From the NCBI GenBank assembly GCA_964534995.1, contig CAZHSC010000004.1, positions 1 through 64,000 of the forward strand: 64,000 bases of DNA, in the 5' to 3' direction. The translations under genes and the position numbers were made by a program. Source of the stretch: JAJTFW01 sp964534995. Its GTDB lineage: Bacteria > Bacteroidota > Bacteroidia > AKYH767-A > OLB10. Below are positions 54,449 to 63,314 of this stretch, one piece after another. Below the pieces are notes generated by a model that saw nothing but the letters and a program-made list of their open reading frames with translations, did no database searches and was not told the DNA's origin. Within the stretch, counting starts at the first letter, position 1. The number at the start of each line of letters is the position of its first letter.

Positions 54449-55760
54449 ATGGAAACAAAAAATAATTTGCTACCGGCTACCGGCTACCGGCTACCGGCTG
54501 TGGGCTCTAATTTTAATTTTTAATTTAATTTTAGTCAGCAACACGATGGGACAAACTTTACAATTAACATTGACCCCGAGCAATTACAATAATTTTAATA
54601 TTTCCTGCTTTGGTAAAAAAGATGGTGCCATTGATTTAACGGTAACCGGAGGTCAGCCACCCTATACTTTTCTATGGTCAAATGGTTTGACAACAGAAGA
54701 TCAGGTAGCACAACCGGCGGGGTATTATCATGTAGAAGTACGAGACGAAAACGGACAGGGAGTGGAAGCACAAATCACCTTGACTGAACCCGAACAATTA
54801 AGTGCAGATCATATGGTAAGCTCTTATCCCAACGGATACAATATCAGTTGCTACGATTGCTATAATGGAAGTATATTGTTGTATGCCAATGGAGGAGCCC
54901 CGCCTTATACCTATGTCTGGGAGGATGGACCTACAACAGCAGATCGCTTTAATTTAGGAAGTAATACTTATGCTATTGTCGTGACTGATGCAAACCAATG
55001 CCTGCATATCCCCGAAACATTTTTCCTGAATGAACCGGAACGGTCGGACTGGACCCTATTTGGTAATACCGGAAGTAATCCTCAGGTTCATTTTATTGGC
55101 ACAATAGACAATAAAGATGTTACATTTAAAACGTACAATACAGAGAGATTACGAATTAAAGGAAATGGAGAGATTTTAATAAATGGTTTGACTCCGGGCC
55201 CTCTCTTTATGGATGCCAATGGTATTTTAAGATCTTCCGGACAAAATCAAATTGCAGGCCCCTGTAACAATGTAAATGTAAACATACCGGTTTGGTCATC
55301 CTTAAGCTCAGGAGAATTTTTCACCTGCCAGCCCTTTAGAATTGGAATTGGCACACATGATATTCCAAGTACTGTGCGTTTTAAAGTAGATGGAGTTTCG
55401 TGGTTTGACGGGAATGTTACGGTTGGCATTGATCCCGGTTTGGCGCAAACCCCACCGGCTAATCCTTACAGGCTACTGGTAAACGGCAAATTTGGAGCAA
55501 CAGAAATTTACTGCTCAATAGGCACTCCCTGGCCGGATTATGTTTTTGAAGATGACTATGAGCTCCTAAACATTAATACACTACGCCACTATGTTTCAAA
55601 AAACAAGCATCTTCCGGGAGTACCTTCAGCCGGCCAATTAGAAAGTAAGGGGGCCAATGTCATGGAGTTGATGAGCAAGGCCTATGAAAAAATCGAAGAG
55701 CTGCATCTCTATATTTTTGAATTAGAGGATAGATTGCTTAAATTGGAAGGGAAGAAATAG
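54449..55760 (+). CDS. SprB-repeat / tail-fibre-like surface protein with frame-shifting tandem repeat
   Basis: The body encodes two SprB-like repeats (DGAIDLTVTGGQPPYTF; NGSILLYANGGAPPYTYVW), a middle part, and a C-terminal tail-fibre-type segment (LRHYVSKNKHLPGVPSAGQ) ending in a coiled coil (YEKIEELHLYIFELEDRLLK). The ATG at 54449 (METKNNL) lies in the right place after the -7 box, but the 4 copies of TACCGGC (54471-54498) put it out of frame with the downstream export signal (LWALILIFNLILVSN). With 3 copies the frame would join into a normal signal peptide. Thus the copy read here may be in the OFF state. A TTG at 54396 is in frame with the body but lies upstream of the promoter. Confidence 0.6.
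54471..54498 (+). repeat. (TACCGGC)x4 tandem repeat in the signal-peptide region
   Basis: Four perfect 7-bp units. Seven is not a multiple of three, so gain or loss of a unit changes the reading frame between the start codon and the hydrophobic signal segment. Confidence 0.9.
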
Positions 55761-55814
55761 TAAAATTAATTATACTTCTTTTTCATTACTAATCCCCTCT
55801 TAAATTTCGTGTTC

Positions 55815-57452
55815 ATGGAAAAAATAAAATCGTATATATTTATAAAATACGTTTCAAGTTATTTTACTGAAAAATCCTTAAAAAGGGTTCTCTCGGGATT
55901 CTTTACACTTTTTTTCTTCACCACTTCATCTGCCCAATTCATTTCTAAAAGCACCAATGACACTTTAAATAATTATAGCGAAGCAAGGCAATTGTATCAT
56001 AGTTCAAATCATCTGTTTTATACAAGTATAAAGTATAATTACAGTAGTGGTCTCACTAGTTTGGTTATAATAAAGTCCGACACTTTGCTTAATACGCTTT
56101 GGAGTAAAAATATCAGCTTAGAAGAAATAGTTTCCATTGATAACTTGTTTGAACTATCGGATTCTTCGATTCTTTTAAATGGCTTTTGTTACAACGATAG
56201 CACTGACAAAGTGTACAATGTATTAATTAATTTTAATCAGGATGGAGATACACTTTGGACCCGAAATTTATCTGATCAGCAAAGAAACATGAGCCTGATT
56301 ATCTTAAATGTATTTGCTGACTCATTACTACTATATGGGTCTATTGCAGACTCCATAATTTCAGGAGTACTTTTGTCTTTTGACCTTGCTTCTAAAACAA
56401 TTCAGCTAAGTTCAAAATATTCAGTAATAAATGAACTTGAGTTAAGAATAGTAAAAGCACAATATGATTCATTAAACAATAATATAGTAGCTATTTTTCT
56501 AACAAGTGACCCCTCCATACCCATTAATAGCTTCCATTTGGCGAGAATCGAATTGAACAGAGATGTAAAGACCTTAATTCACCTATTTGATCAAACTTCC
56601 GGTTATCCCCTTTTGAAAATAGATCCTGCAACGAGCAATATTTTCGCCGGGACTATTTATAGTGCGGCCGGTAGTGGCAATCAGAACTATTTTTATTCAC
56701 TCCTTGATTCCAATTTTAATGTCATCTATGCACATGAACTCTATGCTCCTATCCCTCTCTTTCGAAATTTAACTCAAATTTTCTTTAATTCAACGGGTAG
56801 CATTTTCGCTTTTGATTCCGGAAGATCTTATGAGTTCAATACACTTGGAATCGCAGATAGCGTTTACAGATTATTTGCTATGCCGAATTGGCCGAACACA
56901 TATTATCCCGGTATTTTTCTAAATTCCAATAATTGCTATTATGCACTTGGTATCTTTAGAAAACAGCTTCAAAATATTCTTAATAACCTTACTATTTCTA
57001 AAGGAGAAATTAACACCGTTAATTCCTGTCTCGGTAATCCGCTGTTAAATCTGTATACCACAACAAGTTTTACCCCTACAGGCAGAACAGCTATACAAAC
57101 CGGTTATTCCGGAATACAGATTAATTATCCTGTCTTGACAGTTTCAAATGATAACATTATATTTTATGATAATTGCAATATAACATCTGCCGAAGAACCA
57201 ACGGCTTCTGAAAACAATTTAACCATTTACCCAAATCCCTTTTCCGACTACTTTATTTTAGAGGGATTAGTAGCTAACAGGGAGTATCAACTCACTTTTA
57301 TTAATGCCATGGGAAGCATGGTTGCCAGTCAAATTATATCCAATGTGACCTCAAAAAAGATAGACTGTCTTAAATCACTTCCCGGTGATGTGTATACTTT
57401 AATCATTTCTACTACCGACAATGTAGTTGTAAAAAAATTAGTGAAGCCATGA
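55815..57452 (+). CDS. T9SS-secreted protein, AT-rich gene
   Basis: The product of about 545 residues has a signal peptide ending TSSAQ, a body with propeller-like repeats (SILLNGFCYNDS, ALGIFRKQL), and a type A sorting domain at the end (LTIYPNPFSDYFIL .. EYQLTFINAMGS .. LKSLPGDVYTLIIST). ATG 55815 is chosen; a GTG at 55809 precedes it in frame. The next gene starts at 57449, overlapping its stop by 4 bp (ATGA), so they form an operon. Codon use and composition are more AT-rich than in neighbouring minus-strand genes. Confidence 0.85.
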   Translation: MEKIKSYIFIKYVSSYFTEKSLKRVLSGFFTLFFFTTSSAQFISKSTNDTLNNYSEARQLYHSSNHLFYTSIKYNYSSGLTSLVIIKSDTLLNTLWSKNISLEEIVSIDNLFELSDSSILLNGFCYNDSTDKVYNVLINFNQDGDTLWTRNLSDQQRNMSLIILNVFADSLLLYGSIADSIISGVLLSFDLASKTIQLSSKYSVINELELRIVKAQYDSLNNNIVAIFLTSDPSIPINSFHLARIELNRDVKTLIHLFDQTSGYPLLKIDPATSNIFAGTIYSAAGSGNQNYFYSLLDSNFNVIYAHELYAPIPLFRNLTQIFFNSTGSIFAFDSGRSYEFNTLGIADSVYRLFAMPNWPNTYYPGIFLNSNNCYYALGIFRKQLQNILNNLTISKGEINTVNSCLGNPLLNLYTTTSFTPTGRTAIQTGYSGIQINYPVLTVSNDNIIFYDNCNITSAEEPTASENNLTIYPNPFSDYFILEGLVANREYQLTFINAMGSMVASQIISNVTSKKIDCLKSLPGDVYTLIISTTDNVVVKKLVKP

Positions 57453-58233
57453 AAAGCACCTTAATCACCTGTCTTCTCGTAATATCATGCCTGGTAGCAC
57501 GAAGTCAGAATGTTTTTAATCCTTATGTTAATAATAGTCAACTTCCGACTTCGGAATTTCATATTCTTGATGTGAATTCAAATTCCTATAACTACCATTG
57601 GTGGGACAGATCTGCAACAGGAGATATTCTGCAAGGATACTCCGGTGAATACGAAATTCTATTTGATCGCACTCCCTGGGGCACATTACTCAATTTGGGT
57701 TTGGGGAATGATCATGTAAGTTTTGATTTCGAAATTGTGTCTTTCCCTTTCATGCCGGAATGTGCATTTCTCCCGCAGGGATGCGGTTCATTGGCAAACA
57801 CCACCACAAGANNNNNNNNNNAAGAAACCTGTTTTTACCAACTGCTGCTTATGACTCTATTGATTTTAAGTGGGGTGATTTGTACAATAAAACCAATATC
57901 CCCTATTATGACAATTCATTTGATCAAACACTGGTAAGTAAGGCCTTTATAAATGATTACCCTTTTACATCTTCTACCACCAGGAAAATCTTACCCCACA
58001 CCGCAATTAAACATACCATCAATATCCATTGTGGTGCCAGGGTAACTTCGGCACCTTACCCTCCTGTGATCTACTCCTATTCGTGGGTGTACGATCATAC
58101 AAGAGGAAGAATGAGGTACTATCCGCCATGTAATTGCAATGGTTGTATAAGCATAGGTGTTTCTACCGGTCCTTGTACGATGAATACTCCTTCTATCAGT
58201 CATTCTCTGAATAAAATAATCCTTTATACATAA
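57449..58233 (+). CDS. Secreted protein of unknown function, interrupted by an assembly gap
   Basis: The gene begins ATGAAAAGC, overlapping the upstream stop, with a signal peptide ending ARSQ. The first 120 residues (HILDVNSNSYNYHWWDRS) run into the N gap at 57812-57821. After the gap the frame changes, and the continuation (NLFLPTAAYDSIDFKWGDLY ... CNCNGCISIGVS ... ILYT) is readable to a stop at 58233. Because the gap size is arbitrary, the frame change is probably an assembly artefact. No family recognised; two Cys-rich spots near the end suggest disulphides. Confidence 0.6.
57812..57821. other. Assembly gap (10 N)
   Basis: Ten N bases mark a scaffold join of unknown true length inside the 57449 gene. 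Confidence 0.99.
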
Positions 58234-58241
58234 TTTCCCTC

Positions 58242-59498
58242 CTAAAACATCCTCCCCGGAAAAACAACCAACTGAATAAAATTGAATTCCAGCTGATCGA
58301 AGGATACGGTCTTGTTGTCCTGCATGGCTATATTTAAATCAGGAACCCAGCGGAGATTGGTACGAAGAATAATGGACTGTATGCGGTTTGGTCGGATATC
58401 CCAGCCAAAGACTATTCCGGGGCGAATCCGCTCTTTCTTTTTTTCATCATTCCTATAATTTTCTTCCCCTTCTCTGATCGAAAGCCTCTCATAACTTATT
58501 GCCGGACCGATGAACGGAACAAATCCATGATAATCACCTATGAATTTATATGCTTCCAGGGTAAAAGATTTCCGCCATATTGACTGCGTATAGTCATAGG
58601 CTTTCAATTCACTTTTTACGGGGCGATACGCCAGGTTCACCTGCAAATCGGGTTTGTGCCAGTAATATCCCAAAGCTAATTCCGGAAACACCTTTGCGTT
58701 TTTATGCTGGCCAAGAAAAGGCAGCGAAGCATCGTTATGAGAAGATTCCTTCAGATAGAACGCGGAAGAGGGTCCTGCAGCAATGGTGAAGCCATTCAAT
58801 TTATTCAAAGCGGCCAGCGTGTCGGTGATGCGCTGCGTCCGGCCACTCTGCCAGTCTTTCTCGGCACTTAATGTGACATCAAATAAATACTTGTATGAAA
58901 TACCAACACTCATGGTATGCAGGGAAACATCCGTTTCCACATCCCTGCTGATATAATAACGCCTTGCCTTACCGAAATCCATAGTGCCTGAAAACTCTAT
59001 CAGGTGATTCCGTTTCCGGTAACTCAATCCGGCACTTAGCGGGGTCTGAAAATGAACCTGTCTGGATCCTCCACCCTGTTTATACGTTCGGGAGGCCAGC
59101 GAAAGGCCCAGCCATGGCCGCAGTGCATTGCTTTTTATCTTCCATGGGAACCAACGGGCTCCGGTTTCCACGCCATTCCCAAATGAAGATTCCTGAAATC
59201 GGGCTACAGGAACCGCCAAAAAGAAATCCGCTTGACCCCAGAAGTGGGTAGCACCAATGAGCAGCCTGCTTTCAGCGTAGTCGTCCAATGTAAATTTCTG
59301 CAAGGAACCGTCAGGCAGTATTTTTTTTGAGCTGGTATGTTGCCCGGGGTAAAAACGAAAGTCAGTTCCTGCATACATCTCTGCAAAACGATGGCGGGTA
59401 CGTTTGCCGCTGAAGTCGTCCTGCACCTGTCCAATGGCCGGCAGGGCAGTTTGAATTAAAAGGACCGGAACCAGGAGGACGGTTTTGAGGATACCCAT
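58242..59498 (-). CDS. Predicted outer-membrane beta-barrel protein
   Basis: The product of about 418 residues has a signal peptide (MGILKTVLLVPVLLIQTALP, then AIGQ). Alternating polar/hydrophobic strands follow (WLGLSLASRTYKQGG, ALGYYWHKPDLQVNLAYRPV), and a C-terminal Phe (VVFPGRMF) as in many outer-membrane proteins. Upstream in-frame starts at 59573 (adding a hydrophobic segment, LFYHLLLLLVSILAWALI) and 59654 are possible; ATG 59498 gives the most normal signal peptide. No specific family assigned. Confidence 0.65.
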   Translation of the reverse strand: MGILKTVLLVPVLLIQTALPAIGQVQDDFSGKRTRHRFAEMYAGTDFRFYPGQHTSSKKILPDGSLQKFTLDDYAESRLLIGATHFWGQADFFLAVPVARFQESSFGNGVETGARWFPWKIKSNALRPWLGLSLASRTYKQGGGSRQVHFQTPLSAGLSYRKRNHLIEFSGTMDFGKARRYYISRDVETDVSLHTMSVGISYKYLFDVTLSAEKDWQSGRTQRITDTLAALNKLNGFTIAAGPSSAFYLKESSHNDASLPFLGQHKNAKVFPELALGYYWHKPDLQVNLAYRPVKSELKAYDYTQSIWRKSFTLEAYKFIGDYHGFVPFIGPAISYERLSIREGEENYRNDEKKKERIRPGIVFGWDIRPNRIQSIILRTNLRWVPDLNIAMQDNKTVSFDQLEFNFIQLVVFPGRMF

Positions 59499-59809
59499 GT
59501 CCCTGATGAAAATTAATGCCCAGGCGAGGATGGAAACAAGCAGGAGAAGCAGATGATAAAACAAGGATCTCATTACCTCTGGCTCTGTAGTGATTTTCAG
59601 AAATAGTGAATAGATGGATGACATTGCATATCGGTTGATACGGCAAAAATGCAATGAAGGAATACACCCGTCAAGGGAAGAGGGTTTAGCGGCAAAAAAA
59701 TGGGAGAAACAGCAAGAATTCCGGGATAAACTGCAGGATCAGGGATGAAATGCAAGGCTGTTTTGAAGTTTAGGGTACTTAAACTGTAAAAAGACTCCCT
59801 GGCAGCGGT

Positions 59810-60235
59810 TTACTTCGAAGAATCGTCGGGCCAGTTTTCGGTATTCTGAAAAAATATACCTGACTTACCCTCTTCATTCACCAGTACAAAGGTTTCTTTC
59901 AGGGTAATCCTGCTGCAAACCACCTTGTAAATCAGGGTCAATTGCTCATAACCTGAAACATCATCATATTCAGCATTTTCACTTACAAATTCGAAGGATT
60001 GTATAGGGCCTGTGGTTTCCTGCAAGCGAATATACTTTTGCACCTTCGCCTGTAAAGGTTCACTCACATTGGAAGAAGGGGTATAATAGCTATCCAGGGC
60101 TTCATACTTCTCATTTTTCAAATCAAAAAGCAGTTGTTCCACCGCTTTTCTGCCTGCAGATGACTCCACTGCGGAGGAACATCCATTCAGAACCAAGGCA
60201 AACAGCCATAATACAGCAATAGTATATTTAAACAT
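59810..60235 (-). CDS. Small lipoprotein of unknown function
   Basis: The 141-residue protein has a lipobox (LVLNGC) and a compact domain (AVEQLLFDLKNEKYEALDSY ... YEQLTLIYKVVC). The pattern resembles NTF2-like or DUF4864-type folds, but the assignment is weak. It follows the CheY-like gene by 27 bp on the same strand, probably one transcript. Convergent side faces the porin-like gene. Confidence 0.7.
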   Translation of the reverse strand: MFKYTIAVLWLFALVLNGCSSAVESSAGRKAVEQLLFDLKNEKYEALDSYYTPSSNVSEPLQAKVQKYIRLQETTGPIQSFEFVSENAEYDDVSGYEQLTLIYKVVCSRITLKETFVLVNEEGKSGIFFQNTENWPDDSSK

Positions 60236-60261
60236 ACTTGATCATTAAAAATCTTCGGAAT

Positions 60262-60648
60262 TTAATTCAGGCGATCCACCAACTCAGAGATCTTTTCAAA
60301 AGCATCCGGGCCTTTGATTACGTATTGTTCCGCTCCTTTTTGGATACTCTGTAAGGCGATACTGTATCGTTCCTGACTGCTCAGCATGATGATGTGAATA
60401 TCAGGATTCGCCTTCTTAATCACCGTAAGAATCTCCATACCGGAAACCGCGTCTTTTTTGTCTTTATTCAGATGGTAATCGAGGATGATAATTTCCGGAT
60501 GTTCATGAATATGCCGGAGGCATTCTTCACCGGTTGAAAAAATGGTGACCTGATGCGGAACATCCCTTACCAACCGGTCCATCAGCAAGGACCCCTGCAA
60601 CTCATCATCTTCCACAATAAAAATTTTCTTTGCTTTACCGAATTTCAT
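60262..60648 (-). CDS. Stand-alone CheY-like response regulator
   Basis: The 128-residue receiver domain has the acidic pair EDDE, the phospho-Asp in IIILDYHLNK, the Ser/Ser switch in IMLSSQE, and Lys in YVIKG. No output domain is present, so it must act through a protein partner. No kinase gene is adjacent. -7 box TAGATTTG lies 22 bp upstream. Confidence 0.9.
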   Translation of the reverse strand: MKFGKAKKIFIVEDDELQGSLLMDRLVRDVPHQVTIFSTGEECLRHIHEHPEIIILDYHLNKDKKDAVSGMEILTVIKKANPDIHIIMLSSQERYSIALQSIQKGAEQYVIKGPDAFEKISELVDRLN

Positions 60649-60669
60649 AATGTATTAGGATAATAAGGT

Positions 60670-60677
60670 CAAATCTA
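60670..60677 (-). promoter_or_regulatory. -7 box for the CheY-like gene
   Basis: The minus strand reads TAGATTTG, a full TAnnTTTG match, 22 bp before the ATG at 60648. Confidence 0.6.
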
Positions 60678-60830
60678 TAAATTACAACTCACCTGAATGC
60701 CAGCCCGCTAAAATAGGAAATTATTTTGCTGGACTACCATACCCGGGAGCCCCTCCGTATACTGCTAAAAGGATATCATCTTCTTTTACATTAATAAATG
60801 GCACATTGGCCAAGAATTACATTTTTCTAC

Positions 60831-60862
60831 TTGCGTCCAAGCCTGTCTATTTTATACTTTTG
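60831..60862 (+). promoter_or_regulatory. panD promoter, almost leaderless
   Basis: TTG (60831-60833), 21 bp and TACTTTTG (60855-60862) form a canonical promoter. The ATG of panD (60870) starts only seven bases after the -7 box. Confidence 0.7.
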
Positions 60863-60869
60863 CAGCGCT

Positions 60870-61223
60870 ATGAATATAAATGTTTTAAAATCTAAAATTC
60901 ACAGGGCAAGGATTACCCAGGCTGAATTAAACTACGTGGGTAGTATTACCATTGATCCTGATTTAATGGATGTTGCCAATTTAATTGAAGGGGAGCATGT
61001 GCATGTATTGAACGTCAATAATGGCGAACGTCTTGAAACATACGTAATTACAGGAAGAAGAGGTAGTGGGGAAATATGTATAAATGGTCCTGCTGCACGG
61101 AAAATGTATCTGGGAGACCTGGTAATCATTGTATCCTATGCAAGCATGGATTTCGAGGCGGCTAAAAGTTTTAAACCCTGGATTTGTTTCCCTGACGGAG
61201 AAAACCGTCCTGTAAAATCCTAA
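60870..61223 (+). CDS. panD: Aspartate 1-decarboxylase
   Basis: The 117-residue proenzyme makes beta-alanine from aspartate for pantothenate synthesis. It cleaves itself at Gly24-Ser25 (YVGSITID) to form the pyruvoyl cofactor. KSKIHRARIT and NGPAARKMYLGDLVIIVSYA are family landmarks. ATG 60870 matches the known PanD start; the longer in-frame start at 60798 lies upstream of the promoter. It is followed by a LPG-synthase-like membrane protein gene 7 bp later. Confidence 0.96.
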   Translation: MNINVLKSKIHRARITQAELNYVGSITIDPDLMDVANLIEGEHVHVLNVNNGERLETYVITGRRGSGEICINGPAARKMYLGDLVIIVSYASMDFEAAKSFKPWICFPDGENRPVKS

Positions 61224-61230
61224 AGGTATT

Positions 61231-62223
61231 TTGATAACCGCAATCCGCAACCTGTTCTTTTTAGCCATAGGTGCAGTTTTATTGTGGTTAACCTTTCGCA
61301 ACCATGATTTTCTGTTGGTCTGGGAAAAGGTAAAAAGTGCCAATCCATGGTACCTTATATGCTGTTGTCTGTTTTCTATTGCGGCTCTTATCAGCCGTGC
61401 TATGCGCTGGATACAGTTGATAGAGCCATTGGGTTATAAACCGCGCCTGTCCACCACCTACCATGCAGTGATGTTTGGGTATCTTGCCAATATGGCCATA
61501 CCCAGGCTGGGCGAAATATCAAGATGCGGCGCATTAAGAAAAAGCGATGAAGTCCCCTTTGAAAAGCTGGTAGGCACTGTGATCATCGAACGGCTGGCGG
61601 ATGTATTCATGCTGCTGTTTTGTATGGCGCTTACTGCCATATTGGAGTTTGAGCGCCTGGGGGGATTTCTTTATCAGCAGATCATCGGACCCGCTATTGA
61701 AAAAATAGGAAATGGCACTTATCTCCTGATCATACTATTGATCATCACTTTGGCAGGACTGGCCAGTTTATATGCCCTTTTCAGGATGTCGAATCCCCCG
61801 GCCCTGGTTCATAAAGTCAGAAAACTCAGCATGGGAATTGCGGATGGACTAAAGAGTATTACCAAAGTTAAAAACAAGGGCGTATTTTTATTCCATACCG
61901 TCTTCATCTGGACCATGTATTTTTTAATGAGTTATATCTGCTTTTTTGCCCTGGATGCAACTTCCGCTCTCGGCCCGTCGGCGGCACTATTTATTATGGT
62001 GCTTGGTGGAATAGGAATGACAGCTCCTGTACAGGGAGGGATCGGAACGTATCATCTGCTGGTATCGCAGGGCCTTTTATTATATAATCTTTCAGAAACC
62101 GACGGACTGGTATATGCCACCATGAGCCATACTGTTTCAACATTGTTATTAATTTTACTAGGCATTATTTCCATGATAAGTTTATTCTTCTTCGTTAAAA
62201 CACGCAGCAGTATTCATACATGA
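61231..62223 (+). CDS. Lysylphosphatidylglycerol synthase transmembrane region-like (AglD/UPF0104) protein
   Basis: This 330-residue membrane protein has about eight helices and matches the UPF0104 / LPG_synthase_TM family: FRNHDFLLVWEKVKSANPW, SRAMRWIQLIEPLGYKP, MFGYLANMAIPRLGEISRCG, ERLADVFMLL, and GGIGMTAPVQGGIGTYHLLV. The aminoacyl-transfer domain of MprF is absent, so it may flip or transport a lipid-linked substrate (inference). It uses a TTG start at 61231, close to panD, and overlaps the next gene by 4 bp. Confidence 0.88.
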   Translation: MITAIRNLFFLAIGAVLLWLTFRNHDFLLVWEKVKSANPWYLICCCLFSIAALISRAMRWIQLIEPLGYKPRLSTTYHAVMFGYLANMAIPRLGEISRCGALRKSDEVPFEKLVGTVIIERLADVFMLLFCMALTAILEFERLGGFLYQQIIGPAIEKIGNGTYLLIILLIITLAGLASLYALFRMSNPPALVHKVRKLSMGIADGLKSITKVKNKGVFLFHTVFIWTMYFLMSYICFFALDATSALGPSAALFIMVLGGIGMTAPVQGGIGTYHLLVSQGLLLYNLSETDGLVYATMSHTVSTLLLILLGIISMISLFFFVKTRSSIHT

Positions 62224-62717
62224 ACCACTTTCAGCACATTCAAAAAAAACTGATGGATGCGGCGCAATTAGGCGATCAGCTTAAAAAATGGCGTGATCAG
62301 GGTTGTAAGATCGTTTTTACCAACGGTTGTTTTGACCTGCTCCACCTGGGACATGTGGACTACCTGGCCCATGCGGCCGACTATGGTGACAAAATGATAA
62401 TCGGGCTGAATACAGATACTTCCGTATCAAAACTTAAGGGACCCGGCCGGCCCATCAATGACGAAAAATCAAGGGCCATGGTATTGGCATCCCTCGCTTG
62501 TGTATCCGCAGTTATACTTTTTGATGCGCCCACACCTTATGAATTAATACAAGCCATACGGCCGGATGTACTAATAAAAGGTGCCGATTACAACATTGAA
62601 AACATTGTGGGTGCCGATATCGTAATGGCAAATGGAGGCGTGGTAAAAACCATACCTTTTATCGACGGATATTCCACCAGTGCCATTGAACAGCGTATCC
62701 GGCAGGCCAAAAACTGA
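62220..62717 (+). CDS. rfaE2: ADP-heptose synthase adenylyltransferase domain (HldE2/RfaE2)
   Basis: The 165-residue nucleotidyltransferase has the N-terminal FTNGCFDLLHLGHVDYL (HxGH), GLNTDTSVSKLKGPGRPI, RPDVLIKGADYN and DGYSTSAIEQRI. It adds AMP to heptose-1-phosphate to make ADP-heptose for lipopolysaccharide. It is a stand-alone form without the kinase domain, as in many Bacteroidota. It overlaps the upstream gene (ATGA), so it is translated from the panD operon. Confidence 0.94.
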   Translation: MNHFQHIQKKLMDAAQLGDQLKKWRDQGCKIVFTNGCFDLLHLGHVDYLAHAADYGDKMIIGLNTDTSVSKLKGPGRPINDEKSRAMVLASLACVSAVILFDAPTPYELIQAIRPDVLIKGADYNIENIVGADIVMANGGVVKTIPFIDGYSTSAIEQRIRQAKN

Positions 62718-62747
62718 CATTTGTAATACTTTGGCGTTTTTTTACTG

Positions 62748-62755
62748 TATCTTTG
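62748..62755 (+). promoter_or_regulatory. -7 box for the 62796 lipoprotein gene
   Basis: TATCTTTG matches TAnnTTTG and lies 40 bp before the ATG at 62796. The upstream TTG candidates have atypical spacing. Confidence 0.5.
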
Positions 62756-62795
62756 ATGAAGGGAGATGGTATAAAGTCAAAAAAACCGAATACGG

Positions 62796-63245
62796 ATGAA
62801 AAATGTTTTATGGATACTCGCGGGCCTGTTGTCAATGACGCTGGTTAGTTGTGAGCAAAATGACCTCTTGCTTTCTGAAAAGAAACTGAATGAAAAAATT
62901 CAGAAAACCTGGAAAGTACTCTATTCCAACAGCAATGATTCACATGAAACCTGGAACTTCAGTAACGGAGGTGTTGTTTTGAATTTCAAAAGGTACAATG
63001 GTAATGTATTAACGATGGACACCACGCTCCTGGGAAATTATTCCATCGATGCCCGTTTTTCAAAAGCTTATGTAAAACTCAGTGGATTTACATTTTCCGA
63101 TAGCCTTGGCTTAACAAATTCAGGCTTTACCGCCACCGACTTAAACAGGGCCTGGACCATTGTCATGCTTGACAATGATGTGCTTTACCTTTCTGCTACC
63201 GACAATAGGGGCGCCATCCGTTCCATAGAATTTATAAAAGACTGA
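62796..63245 (+). CDS. Small lipoprotein, lipocalin-like
   Basis: The 149-residue product has a lipobox (TLVSC) followed by a beta-rich domain (IQKTWKVLYSNSNDSHETWN ... VVLNFKRYNGN ... LDNDVLYLSATDNRG) that resembles the lipocalin-like domains of Bacteroidota lipoproteins. Function unknown. A strong terminator lies 20 bp after its stop. Confidence 0.75.
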   Translation: MKNVLWILAGLLSMTLVSCEQNDLLLSEKKLNEKIQKTWKVLYSNSNDSHETWNFSNGGVVLNFKRYNGNVLTMDTTLLGNYSIDARFSKAYVKLSGFTFSDSLGLTNSGFTATDLNRAWTIVMLDNDVLYLSATDNRGAIRSIEFIKD

Positions 63246-63263
63246 TATCTGCCTGTAATATTG

Positions 63264-63298
63264 TAAAAGCCCGTTTCCTCATCCGGAACGGGCTTTTA
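63264..63298. terminator. Bidirectional terminator
   Basis: AAAAGCCCGTT (63265-63275) pairs with AACGGGCTTTT (63287-63297). It separates the lipoprotein gene from the convergent S46 peptidase gene. Confidence 0.85.
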
Positions 63299-63314
63299 CG
63301 TTTGAAGTTTTGTC

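Noticed and set aside
57449..58233. Frameshift mutation in the last gene of the AT-rich block
   Set aside because: The frame change coincides with the 10-N gap, whose true length is unknown.
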